Assembly: GCF_032854445.1 (NCBI RefSeq)
Contig: NC_088295.1
Location: 24,103,385-24,167,384, forward strand
DNA length: 64,000 bases
Direction: 5' to 3'
DNA from: Liolophura sinensis
Lineage: Eukaryota; Mollusca; Polyplacophora; Chitonida; Chitonidae
Of this stretch, positions 12,170 through 25,100 are shown one piece after another. The position numbers were made by a program, and so were the translations under genes. A model generated the notes under the pieces. It did no database searches, was not told the DNA's origin, and worked only from the letters and a program-made list of their open reading frames with translations. Every line of letters begins with the position of its first letter. The first letter of the stretch is position 1.

Positions 12170-13401
12170 TGGAGCTCTCACACAGGGCCCCGACCACTAG
12201 CCGACCATCCCGACCCGGTCAATTCGGCTAGGTTCTGGTGGGTCCGCGTTAAACATGCCAACCTGGGTCCCTACCTCGGGTGAACACGTTCTACACACGA
12301 CCCCCATTCCGACCCAGGTCATGACCATCAGGGCCTTGACCCGACCATGGCACGCCCGGCAGCCGTGCTCGCCCCGTCCATGACCCGTCCTAGAAGACTT
12401 CATCTCAACCAAGACCCGTCCACCCGGAGCAACATACGTGCGAGAAACGTCCTAGGACCGACCAAAATGATATTTTGTGTATATTTCGTGTCAAAAGATT
12501 AATATTAATATGAATATTAATGAGGCTAGCTTATAAACAGGGGTGGAACAGATAATGGGTATTATTATCCCGTGATTATCCATGCTGACGGACATTCTTC
12601 CTTGTAAATTACTCCTCATGGAGGAGGAGTTACTGATTTGCCTTGCAGCTGCTTTGATCGTGGAAATAGACCAAGCAAGCAACACCAGATGCAGAGAATA
12701 AGATAAACAGAAACAAAAAACAGAACGTGAACGGTCTGTCACCACTCCTTGCCTCCTTCTTTGTCTCCTCCGTTGTGAGAGTTTGGCGCACATGCACGAC
12801 TTCACCTCGTCCCCATGTGACACGCCGAGGGTGGGGCAAGGGCGGGGCATAGACGGGGCTAGGAGTGGCTTGAAATGGATGGTCGGGGTGGCGCGTTATG
12901 TTGGCCACTCAGATGGGGCGTGGACGTGGAAAAGTCCCCAAACCCGGTGAAATTGCCATGGGTCGGCGCATGGGTTGGGGCGTGTTCGGGTCAAGGACGA
13001 GACATGGACAGGGCTTGGACGTGGCGGTTATGTTGGTCGGGTCTAAGTCGTGGTGACTTGCAAATTGAGAACCTCGCCCCGTCCTCCACGACCTAGCCCC
13101 GACGAAGACATGTTTTCGCACCGAACATGCCATGCTCACCCCGTACTTGGCCCTACCATGTCGTTCTCGCCCCATCTATAACCAATCCAAGCCCCGACCC
13201 AGCCAGGTCGGCGTGTCACCTTGGCAGTTTGGGCAGAACCAAAATGGTCGTGGTGACATGCCGTCCATCCCGTGCGCACTAGGACCCACCAGGCCACTTT
13301 ACCGACTATTCTAGAATTTAACCCCATCCAAGCCGATGGGGTTAAGGGACTGGCCGAGTCAGGATGGTCGTGTAGTGGTTGGGGCCTATGTGAGAGCTCC
13401 A
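12170..13401. mobile_element. 1.23-kb terminal-inverted-repeat element, PIF/Harbinger-like or MITE
   Basis: Ends TGGAGCTCTCACA...TGTGAGAGCTCCA form imperfect inverted repeats of about 50 bp (AGGCCCC, ACCACTA and CGACCATCC conserved in both). They are flanked by a TTA duplication at 12167-12169 and 13402-13404. The inside is GC-rich, unlike all surrounding DNA, with an AT-rich core at about 12480-12720. No transposase was recognised: internal frames of 60-119 codons show no family motif, so it is non-autonomous. A 3-bp TTA duplication is typical of PIF/Harbinger, so that label is inference. Confidence 0.75.
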
Positions 13402-13535
13402 TTACCGTATAAATTCATAATATGTAGACGGGTTTTAAAGTTTGGAAAGAAACTTGATGCTACATTTAATGTTCAGTGGTCCATTTGACCGTTGCTAGGC
13501 CTGCCAAACATGTGCATGTAAATGAATGAATGAAT

Positions 13536-13541
13536 TTTATT
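13536..13541 (-). promoter_or_regulatory. Candidate poly(A) signal AATAAA for MRTF
   Basis: Plus-strand TTTATT, i.e. AATAAA in the MRTF sense, in the context gaattttattttatg. It is the first canonical hexamer after the stop codon, 1.8 kb downstream. In AT-rich DNA such hexamers also occur by chance. Confidence 0.35.
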
Positions 13542-14139
13542 TTATGATCTGAACTGACTACAGAAAAAGAGAAGCACCAAAAAAACCACTACATCTTATT
13601 AAACACAAATACTGTAAGATATTCAGAATGTGATACAGTAGAAAATTTACAGGTATTTATGATGGAAAATTAACATGACAACATAAATTTTACAGTAATG
13701 AACACATCAAGAAGAATACGTATTAATAGATGATCTTTGCTAGAAGGAGAACATATTTAAATGAAGACCATTATTAAGTCTGACGGGACAAGGTGACGTC
13801 AGTATTGGTTCTGTGGTTATCATGCTCAAGTTCTGGTTCAGCAATATCTGCTCATAACACTCCCCAAACAATGGACCCTCAATTTACAGCATGGAAAATC
13901 AACAATGTCACGCATACTACACCTATATAAACAGGCAGGATTGTCATGGTAGGTTTCACTTATGATAGATTACACGGTCAAATGAACAGTGTGCAGAACG
14001 GTAACAATTAATCTTTAACAAAAGCCATGATAGATGGACAGAGTAACAAGTTAACAACTTTAACGAATGTAAACACGGACATTTATAATGTCACCAGTCA
14101 AGTGTGTTGCACATATATTGGAGCAGTTCAACAACGCCA

Positions 14140-14420
14140 GCAGGTGAACTGCAAGCTTCACAAGGCCGACAGGGTAACTGCAAGCTTCACAAGGCCGGCA
14201 GGTGAACTGCAAGCTTCACAAGGCCGGCAGGGTAACTGCAAGCTTCACAAGTCCAACAGGTTAACTGCAAGCTTCACAAGTCCAGCAGGTTACTCCAAGC
14301 TTCACAAGGCCAGCTGGTTACTCCAAGCTTCACAAGGCCAGCTGGTTACTCCAAGCTTCACAAGGCCAGCTGGTTACTCCAAGCTTCACAAGACCAGCAG
14401 GTTAATGCAATCTTCACAAG
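14140..14420 (+). repeat. 29/28-bp minisatellite in the predicted MRTF 3' UTR
   Basis: About 10 units containing CTGCAAGCTTCACAAGGCC. Anchors at 14151, 14180, 14209, 14238 and 14267 are 29 bp apart, then the step becomes 28 bp and the unit changes to CTCCAAGCTTCACAAGGCCA. Every unit but the last has an AAGCTT site. The 167-codon plus-strand frame across it is a repeat artefact. Confidence 0.92.
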
Positions 14421-15342
14421 CTACAGACACTTGGGTTTCAATGACATCACATTTTGCAGTGTCCATTGGTTTATACGTTTCCCTGCAAAATCAACATCTG
14501 AAACAACAATTTCATGTAAACAGTGCGTAAATGGCAGCTAAGACAGGAGTCAACTGACAGGGCTCATCTGGTTCCTATTAGCACAGCCAGCAATACAAAA
14601 CATCATTGTCTCATCACAGCACCAGAATACATCACAAACACCAGGTTGGACATCAATCAACAACTGTTCAAACTTGGTCATTTGTTTATGTCTTGTTTGA
14701 TGTAGGAGTCTTTTGAGAACAGACAAACTTCACTTCAGTCTGTGAGTGCTGCTATGTGTATCTTAATGTCCAGGTACATAGAAATATTATTAGTTTTTTA
14801 AGTGTTACCATGACTGCTGCCTACACAACAGCAGACATCCATGCTCACAACATACACAACTTCATGCAGGGGAAACTGCATTCAAACAGCAAACAGATGT
14901 CTCTAGTAGTCTAGTAGTGCAGTTGGAACTGGATGTGTCAATATGCTGAGGAGATTTCTATTACGCATATGCGCAAATTAGTAGTCACACTGAAGTCTCC
15001 TGTGTACAACTGCACTCAAGTTATTAGAACAGTTTGTGGTTTAGTGATTACAATGTCAGAACAGTCAATTCCATTGAACCACTGTTGAAGACAATGGAGA
15101 ACAGAACTAAAGTACAACAGAGACGCACAAGGCAGCATGCAATGAGAGCACAGTATATGAAAATGGTCTGCCTTGACTTGTGCGTTCCACATAAAGGCAG
15201 AAACTTTTGTTCCGCCACAGGGCATGTCAATGTCTATTGAATTCTCCAACAGCTTCTGCTGGATCTTGACACCTATGGTCCTTCCTCCCATGAACTCCAC
15301 TTTAACAAACCAGCTCTCCACACATGCAGGTCTCCCTATACA

Positions 15343-16140
15343 CTAGCTGGCACTGGTGCTTGACTCTGTGAGCTTGTCCCAGTTAATACCACCCTGATGT
15401 TCTGTTGTGGTGAATTCAGCATCATCAAAGTTGAACAGGTCAAGCACTTCTTGCTGTGTCTTAGGTGTTAGAATGGGATCAGAAGGGAATGATACTGGAG
15501 CATTAGTACTGAGTGGAGTAAGTCCTGTGCTGGGCATGATGACATCCAACCAGTCTGAAACATCCATCTGCATGTGACTGTTGCACTCTGGGTCATTCAG
15601 TCCCAGGGCAGCCAAATCTGGTTCAGAACCGTGGCTGCTGCCAGATTTTCTAGGAGAAGCACTTGAAACAGGCACAGACAGCATTTTTCCACCATCTACA
15701 ACAAACCTGGATGGGTCTATGGAAAGGCCAGCACTGTCAGCTAGGTCTAGTCCAAGGGCTGGATCTGAAGACCAGTCCATATTGGAAAAGTCCAAGTCCA
15801 AATGAGGTGGAAGCCCATCTTGTTCACTGAGTGAGAGTTCATGTGTAGGGTTTTCATTACTGGGTGGGGGTGAAATAAGGAAGTGATGTGGAGAACTTTC
15901 CCTCTGACCAGTGGACAGTGGAGAAGCCACTGGTGTATGAAGCGTGGTGACAGTGGATGTTCCAGTCTCTCCAACAAATGAGCCGTGAGGAGATAACTGG
16001 CTGAACTTGGGAGAGCTAGCTGAACCGAGCATCGCATCCATGGAGAGCGATACAGATGTGGTCTCAGCTGGTGCTGTCCCACTACTGGGTCGTCGTCTTT
16101 GGTGTGGGTGGTGGCTCCTGAGCAGCACTTGGTGGCAATT
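15343..16140 (-). CDS. MRTF: MRTF final exon, C-terminal activation domain, with internal frame break
   Basis: 798-nt terminal exon, acceptor ttttag, stop TAG at 15345-15343. Spliced in phase 1 it reads ELPPSAAQEPPPTPKTTTQ, like the vertebrate GEISADFKEPP...SPKT, then hits TAG at 16084-16082. A second frame, open from the exon start to the terminal stop, carries the rest: an acidic, Ser/Pro-rich region with LDLDFSNMDWSSDPALGLDL and SDWLDVIMPSTGLTPLSTNA. The latter aligns with the vertebrate MDWLEL...LAPLSTTAP activation domain. The two frames differ by one surplus base somewhere in 16140-16082. An assembly indel is the simplest explanation; a real short isoform, a polymorphism or a decayed copy are alternatives. 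Confidence 0.9.
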   Translation of the reverse strand, partial: NCHQVLLRSHHPHQRRRPSSGTAPAETTSVSLSMDAMLGSASSPKFSQLSPHGSFVGETGTSTVTTLHTPVASPLSTGQRESSPHHFLISPPPSNENPTHELSLSEQDGLPPHLDLDFSNMDWSSDPALGLDLADSAGLSIDPSRFVVDGGKMLSVPVSSASPRKSGSSHGSEPDLAALGLNDPECNSHMQMDVSDWLDVIMPSTGLTPLSTNAPVSFPSDPILTPKTQQEVLDLFNFDDAEFTTTEHQGGINWDKLTESSTSAS

Positions 16141-19100
16141 CTAAAACAGCATAAACCTAAATTTTCAAACATAGATCACACACTTGGAATATGACTCTCA
16201 TAATGAGTGCCACAATCAAATAATGATTCAAGGATTTATAATGCAGGAAAAAGCATAAGGCTTGGAAAAATGTAAAGCCTGCCAAAAAAAAATTTGTATG
16301 GAATTTTTAAGAGCATAAACAAGCAAGCAGTAGGTATGTGCTGTTTTCCATCAGGGTCTACTCAATTCAGGTTTTATGATTCCATACCAATGTGATGCTT
16401 ATATGAAGTAGTAACTTGAACACCATATAAGACATGTCAACAGGGAGCCTGGGAAATCTTTACCTCCATTTCTTATGAGAATTTCCAAGACGTCATCAAT
16501 AGCAGAACTTTTTGAAGCCAGAGCCGATACAGTTGAGGGAGAGTCCAATGATGGGGTCTCCAGAAGTAGGAATGGTGGGTTTTGGCTCTGGTTCTATAAA
16601 GAATATAAATCTGACCTTCAGAGAGATCATGACTTACACCACAATGAATCATACCCTTTAAAAAAAAGCGTGTCAAAATGCAGAGTTACAATTCCTTGTT
16701 CCACTGTGTCTCCATTCTTGTAAACTATGCAAGGACAGCATTCATTTGGCAGGAAGATGTGGTCAGATTAAAGATTTATATGACTCATACACAAATTATT
16801 CACAACCAATATGTGGATGTACATGTACACTTGAACATGCAAGCAATTTACCTGATGTTGTTTGCTTTTGATGGCCTCATCATATTTGGGTGGTTCTTTG
16901 AGCGGAATTGTGAAGAAAGGGTTAGAAGGCGACCTTGAAATCTTCTGCCCATCCATTGGAGATCCAGGCAGTGAAGTTGTTCTAGAAAGAAAGCATACAG
17001 CACTCCATTAATTCTTCATCAATTGCACAACAGATATTACAATATGGCTTTCACATTAAGAGCAATTTTAATTGGTTCAATGTACACAATTTAGGGGACC
17101 AATTACAAGTCAGCTTCATGGTTGATTGGTGAAGAAACCAGACAGTGCTTTCGGCAACATTTCTCTTCAGGTACCTGACAAACCTCCCTGACAAACCACA
17201 GCTGAGGCAGCACAAATTCAATACAAATACACAGCAGCACGAATTCGATACAAATACACAGCATCACTCATGAAAGACCCATGGTTTTCAGGCTTATGCC
17301 TGAGATTACTTACATTTTAGGTACATATAACATCAACAGAAGTCCATGAGGCACTCACCTAGTTATCCCATTTGGAGGCATTGGTTCACTGGTTGTCTTG
17401 GTTGAAGTGTCTGCAGTAGAACTGAATATGAATGGTTGACCATTAGGAGGAGGCGTTGCAAAAGACACCCGAGGTTTGCCCAGATTCAGATCAGGAACAA
17501 CAATAGCCTGAGCTTGTGTCACAGCAGGTTTGGCCTGTTTTGTAGGAGAGTTACCTGTACTGGACACAATGACAGCAGGGAGAGTGTTGGTGGAGTTCTG
17601 CAGAGCTTGACCTGCCTGCAGCAAGTGCACAGGGATCTGAATCTGTTGAGCACAGCTTACCCCACGCTGTAGCTGAGGCACTTTGCTGCTGTCCACTATA
17701 CTAATCTGGATTGTGCCTACACCTTGGGCTGGTGACTGTGGTGATTGAACAGATGTGGATGTTTGTGGTGTTTGTGCCAGTGGAGGGGATTGCACATGTT
17801 GAACTTGTTTAGGAGATTGCTGCTGTTGCAGCTGTTGTTTTTGTTGCTGCTGCTGTTGTTTTTGTAGTTGAAGTTTCTGCAAAGTTTGATGCTTTGCTAA
17901 CTGTTGTTGATGTTGTTGCACTTGTTGTTGTAATAGCTTCTGCTGCTGTAAAAGACGTTGCTGCTCTTGATGAATCTTCAATTGCAGCTGAGACTGCTGT
18001 AACTGCCGTTGCAGTTCTTCAATCTTTTTCTGCTGCTGGCGAAGCAGCTCTTCTTGTGTCAGCTGTCTTTGGTCTTGTTTTGGACTAACTTGCGAGTTAT
18101 TCAGCAGTGGTGTAGTCAGAGGCATTGGCTGGGCAACAGCAGTGAAGGTCTTAAAACCTGGGGGCAGGTTTTGAGTAAAATCAGCCACTGAATGTATAAT
18201 ACTCGTTTGGTCAGTTTCCATTGGTGCAATTTCCATGGGAGCTGCTGAGGGTGGACGTGATATCTGATCCACAATCATTGGTATAGAGCCTTGGCTTGAG
18301 CTGAACTGACTCTTCAGGACACCAAGTGCCACATTTGAGGGAGACTGGATGTCCATTCCATCTGGAGACATAGGCGTAATGCTGGCCTCTGTATGAGTTG
18401 GGGATATCGGTGGTGAACAGGTGTTCATACTCTCTTCTTGTTGAACACCTGGCTCAATCTTGATCCCTGGCTCAATCTTTACAGGTGGCTCCATTCTCAA
18501 GTTTGATTCCACCTTAACCACAGCACTTACATTAGGAAGTGTAGAGATCACAGGAGCTGTCACGGGCTCTGTTGTACTATCAGCACTTTGTGCAGGTGTC
18601 AGAATAGAATCAGCAAAGGGCCGAAGTCTCTCTATCAGCTGTGGTTTCGGACCAGACACAGGCATGTTCCTCTTTTTCAATTCGACCTTCAGATCTGCCA
18701 CCTTCATCTCATCAAATGTGCTGAAGGATTTGGGAGCACCAGAGTTACTTGAGGCACTGTTCTGACTTTTTTGTTTAGCTGCGGGTGGTGGTGGGGGTGG
18801 AGGTGGAGGTACCACAGGTTGAGGGGAGGGGCTTTTCTGAATCTGTGTCAGTGGTGAAGAAGGCTGGTGGAACTGGACTTGTTTGGGGAGCTGTCCAGGG
18901 AGGGGTGGAGCAGGTGGAGGGGAACTAACGGAACTTACTGAGCAAGACTGAGAGTTGTCAGAAGAACTGACCATGCTGGTTGGACTGCCTTGGGGCATCC
19001 CAACCGATGTGCCATCAGGTCCAGCCTTGGCATTTGACAATGTAAATGGCATGTTTTTCTGCTTAAACTCCAGCTGCCATTGCAAAAAGAGTTGCTGCTG

Positions 19101-22100
19101 CTGCAGCATTACATGATAAGGTGTCTCTGAATTAGGATTAGGTGGCGATGGGGCAGCAGGTTGAGTTTTCACGACATTTGGTGGTCCTTTGTACTCATGG
19201 AATTTTATCACCTTAGCCTTGGCCTGTATTTTTGGCTTATGTTTTTTGTGCCTTGACCCAGAAGAGGAGGATGACTTGTTGCCATTGCCACCATTGCTGT
19301 TTTTACTGCCAGACTGTATACTGCTGTTGGCAAATATACTGCTCCCGGATGCCGGCCCCAGGAAAGACTGTGTGGTAATAGGTGGTATCTTATTGAAAGA
19401 CAATGACTGGCCAGGTGTGACTGTTTTCTGCTGGGTTTGGAGCAGCATGGAAATGTCAGGTACAGTTGGAATAATGGAGTTTGGGCTGCTGATGTCAGAC
19501 ATACTGGAGTCCTCTCCCAGACTTGGTGATGGGGCCGAATCACTCTGGTTACTGTCCTCCTCAGCCCCCATCTGTTCAGACTGCTCAGAGCTATCCTCCA
19601 TGTCAAACGTTCGGCTGAAGCGGATTGTGCCATCTACAAAATATTGCGAACCCACGCATGACAATAATAAGCAACTGTTCAAAATCATTAAGAGTAACAA
19701 CAACGATAATCTCACGGAGCAAAATTTCAAAGACACCCTACCCATGAATGCAAGAATGAGTGAAAGAATGATCAGTATTCAATGTCCACTGGCAGTATTT
19801 CAGTCACACCGTGACAAGAACATATTAGAACCAGGAACACACAGAAAACTGATGCTTTTTAAACCAGCCAAAATAAACAAAAACTAAAATTCCAGAAGCA
19901 TATTAAATGAGTTATTCAATAACCTTAAAACAGATCATTTAATTAAGATCTTATCCAATTAAAAATGTCCCACCTTTAACCGCCTCTGCAAGCTTCTCAT
20001 CTGCATGTAATATGTTCCCCTGCACTAATTCTAAAGGTCCCGGACGGTGGAATAATTTGTCATTTAAGCCATCTAGAAGCCTGGCTCTTTTCAAAGCTCT
20101 TCGGCGATCTTGCAATGATGGGTCAACGTTGGTATCTGAAATTCAGTGAAATCATTCCATTCATAATCAAACATATCAAAAATGATTAAAGACAATTCAA
20201 CAAAATGTGACAATGACAGAAATTATGTCGACATATTGGAGTATCTCCTCACCTGTATTTTGCTATTACATGAGTCATGATACCATATAGTTCAAAAGTG
20301 CATGCATCCAGAAAGGCCTATACATTCAGCAGACTGCAATCACACGTGGGCGGCAATCTTTGACGCAAACACATTTTTGGCTCGGCATCAAGTCCAGAGA
20401 GGTGGTTAAAGTGGGAAATAGGAAAAAGACAGCAGGTAAAAAAAAAGCATGTATTTGTGGCTGACAGTTGACGAGCTCTGCACAAGGTTATCTAAGCCAT
20501 AAGCAAACAGCCAGGCTCATAAGTCTTCTGGTGCTACACTCAGCAGTCAGAGTCACTCCACATCTGGGAGAAATCTGACCTGGTATGTATAGATTACATA
20601 GTTGGCAATGGGCCAAACCCTAGAAAAAACTATTTATTAGCTCAAGGTATGCAGGAGGAAACTGACTCGCTGCAGAGGTTTTGCACAGGTTGTTTTTAAG
20701 ATAGTCCACGCCACTTAAATAGCATGCCATACAATTATTCAATTTCCAGTGCCTGCAAGAGGAAAGCATCCACTACATGATAATATGAGAATACATGTAC
20801 TCACAAAAACTAAATCAATTAAAACAATGTCATAAACACTGAAACAGTTTTTTTGTTGAACTTGTAAGCATAAATGCTAATCGTGCAAGTGAAGAGTTTT
20901 AATCTATACGTCACAACAGGCATTCATATACCAGCCGTCAGCCAATAAGAAACTGTTACACAGAGAGAGCTTACCTTCTAATATATGCTGCTGTACCAAG
21001 GCTTGACGATCTGGTCGACTCTGGATTTTGTGGCGCAACAAATCTCCTGTCTGAAGTGAAATAAGGATGTGGTTGTAAGTAACAAAATAATGAGAAATAA
21101 ATATTTTATAGATAAAGTCACTACTTAGTATACATGTCACCATTCTCATAACAACATAATGTTGGTATATAAGACTACCAACAACAACTTTATCAAAAAG
21201 TTCAACAACTTATTTACACAACTGCAACCATTTAACAAACAATACAAATGAGAATAATAAGCAGAACTCTTTTAATACAAACATAAAATACAACTTGCAA
21301 ACTGCAATAATAAAAAAAATTTGAAACTGAAACAACTGTAACACATGTCACATGTTTAAAAATTAACACTTCTTTTATTGAGGTTTTAAAATGATTCGCA
21401 ATTTTGGCAAACACAGAGTTTAGCTTAATGAACTGCGAGATAAATATAGATCTGCGAGAGATTAGGTCCAGGTGAGAGACTTCTCGATATGCCATAAGCA
21501 GAGTAGAAAACCTCATGCCTCAGGTATGCAACAGCAAGATACACAGCTAACTTCTAACAGCAGTCAATGAGTCCTTCACATTTACCCCGACCCCTTGAAA
21601 AGCTAGCCCTTTTGGGCTCGAGGTGTTCTGGAGTCGGGGCTGACGTTAACAAGCTGAGATGATGTAGGTGTTAACTGCGTCACGTCTGACTCCAGCCATG
21701 ATGCCCATCCTTCAGCAGCATGCGCTTCTATGTTCACATGTTTGTTATGATGATAGAATGAGGTGAAGCATGTGGAATCAATACCTGACCCCCCTCAGGG
21801 GGCCTGTTGTGTTGTATGAATGTTATAGATCCTCATCAACTACCGTACATCTGAGATTACGAATTACTAGACTTGCTGTACTCTTATGTAATACATGTTG
21901 CCCCTGGTTGCAGAAAGAACATAACATGGATATCAATCGTCGGGCAACTTTTAAAAAGTCACCTTTGTTTATCTAGCCTCTCAGTAGAGCAGATAGCTGA
22001 TCCAGTATATACATGCCAGGCCTGATCTAGGATAAAAGTTCAAGCACCCATGCAAGAAATTCAAATGTTCAGTGTTTTGAGTAAGACTTTCTTGGCCCCG

Positions 22101-25100
22101 TTATAGACAATATTGTTAAATATTAAAATAAACCTCCTAAAGATTTCCAAGCACAAACCCCTATCCCAACATGTATATATGGGGTTCCAAATCAGCCTAA
22201 GTGAATGATTATGGCTTTACACCACATCTACAGTATTTCAGCTGCATTGTGGAAATCAGTGAAAGCTACCTACCCCCATAAACCTGACCGTTGTGATATG
22301 AGTTAAATAGTCTTAAATGCAGCTTAAAATATCTACCAAATACATAGATGAACAAATAAATATGTGTATAAATATATGTATGCATTAAGCATAGTAGTGT
22401 TTTCCTTTGTAACTCAAAAATATTTATTTACTTGATTGGTGTCTTATGCAGCATTCAGGAATATTTCACTTACACAAAAGTGACAGAAAACCAAGCACAG
22501 CCTGATAGAAACTTATGACCATTTGCTGGATTAAACACAAAATAGAAAGCCAGAGAATGAATATTAACTCTGTTACATATTTGCAGAATTTTATGTTGTC
22601 GTAATCACATTGTATCTCCCAGCAAGTCAATGGTAAAGACTTGAAGTCAGGTGTAACATGTAAGATAAAGCCAACTGAGCTCTGATAAACAAAGAAAAAA
22701 AACCCTTAGTGGCAGGTGGAAAACAAACATCTCCCATAGCCTGTTCTTACTCTCTTTGAACTTACATCCCTTTCATCAACTCCTTTACCTCAAATTATAC
22801 AGATAAAGAATGGTAGTAGTTTGTAAAAGAACACTAACATACAGTGCAACATTCTTCGACACTGATGGAGAACAAGACTGTTTGATAACCAGCTTACCCA
22901 TGAACTGTAACTCTAGACTAGGTAACCTGTTTCATCAGCACTAGGGTAGCCTCCCTTGAAAGCAATATTTTCAGTGCACGCATTGTACATGTCGCAACCA
23001 AAGGTTTTGGGCACATGTTTATTTTGATTGGAGTTCAACAATTTTCCACTTATATTGAAGCAGGTTTTTTTTATGACAGAAGATGGGGTGATTGAAAAAA
23101 CAAAACTGATAATATGATAAAGTAAATTATACACACACATAAACAAAAGATGAGAAAAGACACACGATGCTCCAATAGTATATGATTCTCATATAATGTG
23201 GAATCCAGGTCTGGTTTGTCTGCCTGTACAGACCAAATACCAAAGATCAATTATACATGTATATATGTTCAGGCTGGCTGGAGACCTCTGACATGAAGAT
23301 CAATTTGATCAAGAAACAAGCATACCATACAGACAGGCATAGCCTTTATTCTGTTTGTTGCACATAGCTATGTTTTACTGGCCCCTTTGATTCTTATCTC
23401 TATGGCACATTTAAAGGTCTCACTGTTTGGTGATCAAGAAAAAGCTACCGTCTCACCAGTGGCTGAGCTTACATGTGAACCCCCTACCTTTGCCTAAATG
23501 CCAGCCCAGCCATCTACCTAGATTTTCCTCCCTGCCTCACTTCTTGTACAGATGCACAGTATTTACCCTGGCAACTCTGGTAAGCACCTGCAGTAATAGC
23601 TAGTGATAATAGCAAACATTGGCAAACATCAACAGATGCCGGCAGAGAGTCGATCATGAGTCACCTGGAGTCCCCACATAAATACACATGCCCAGAATAC
23701 AGGGGCTGCTCCAGCATACTCCCTCGTCAGCTCTTTCACTTTGATTTTTTGATTTGACTTTTTCTATCATCTACCCTCCCCTGAAATACCCAATAACACT
23801 GACAATTCCTCGATACCCTCTCTTGAGCTAGAATTCTTACTACTACAGAATAGCCAGCAGTGGTTGTTGTAATGAATCTGCTCTCTCCTTTTCCTTCCTT
23901 ATCTCTCGGTTTTAGTGTCACAGATATTATAACTCGAACAGCTTTGGTGTGCAACATGTGCCTGGATGGAAGGACTACAAGTATGTCAGTGATGATCGAT
24001 AGTTTGGCCTTCAGGATTCTGGAATCTTGTGTCATTTCCTCAAAGGAAAACCACATGCGAGAACTGCACAGGCTGCTTAATGGCAAGTTCATCATATCAT
24101 AATGAATTCCCTGCTTAGAGATCCCTTTTTGTTCAAGGCATGTGTAACAAAACACGGGGGAATAACACCAGAAGAAATCTGTGTATGTGTGTGGTCTGCT
24201 TAGATGAAAGTATGCCTCTATCTAGCGCTAACCAAAAAATCTCCCTAATACACTAGTCTCCTTGCACACTGAACGATAATACAGTAAGAATGGAATGTAA
24301 ATTTTCTCCCATACACCTACAATTGTTGTCTTGGCTGGCAGAAGGCCTGAACAACATCTTGTGCAATGACAGATGCTTTTACATGAATATAACTCATTAG
24401 TTCTTCATGAAAATATCATATACACACTGTATCCCATTATTACAGCAAGATGTAAATGTACATGTACATACATGAAGAACGAAATTCATGGGAGAAGTAT
24501 AAATGTGTCAATATACAAGTCCTATTTTAAATATTCAACTTTTTGTACTTTTACACAACGCGCATAACATGTCCTATTGTAGAACACCAATTTAAAGGTG
24601 GACCCATTTCAAGATATCAAAATGACTCTTAATATAGCTCTTAAGATACAAAGCAGATTTCAACTAATCACACAGAAAATAAGGGTGATTCAATCTTTTC
24701 TCTACAGGTTGTTGTTGTTCTAGGCTTACTCCAGGAAGACAAACATGTCATTATCTCAACTGTGTACATAAATCTGTATAGACACAGATAGATCAATACA
24801 TTCAGGACCTTTTGGGGTCGAGGTACAACAGCCAGCTGGTGTTCCATTTCACCATCTTTGCCTTCCATTAGCTGAGTTGGTTTCTCTACATGTAGCTCTA
24901 TTTATGTCTCTTAATCTAACTGATACAAGAACAAGGGTGTAGGATAATTGGCTAAACACCTGACAGGAAAGAAAGGTGTGTTGGCTCCTCCATGAGAAGA
25001 AGTGGTCTCACCAAAAAATACCCATCATCCCGATTCCATGTCCACAGCCCCTGGCAGCCAATTCTATAGCAACCATTTGGTGGGATTCTATCAGTGAATT

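Larger units (their letters stand above)
13520..15342 (-). other. MRTF: Predicted MRTF 3' UTR
   Basis: Inference: from the MRTF stop codon to just past the first AATAAA on the minus strand. No other minus-strand AATAAA was found between the stop and 13541. The stretch holds no plausible coding region. It contains a 29-bp minisatellite at 14140-14420. Its end is not supported by transcript data. Confidence 0.45.

Noticed and set aside
14027-14530. 167-codon plus-strand frame
   Set aside because: Mostly the 29/28-bp minisatellite read antisense to MRTF; repeat artefact.
15747-16172. 141-codon minus-strand frame in the last MRTF exon
   Set aside because: Third frame; lacks MRTF motifs and ends inside the activation domain.
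19189-19887. 232-codon plus-strand frame
   Set aside because: Antisense shadow of the MRTF large exon; composition follows from the opposite codons.
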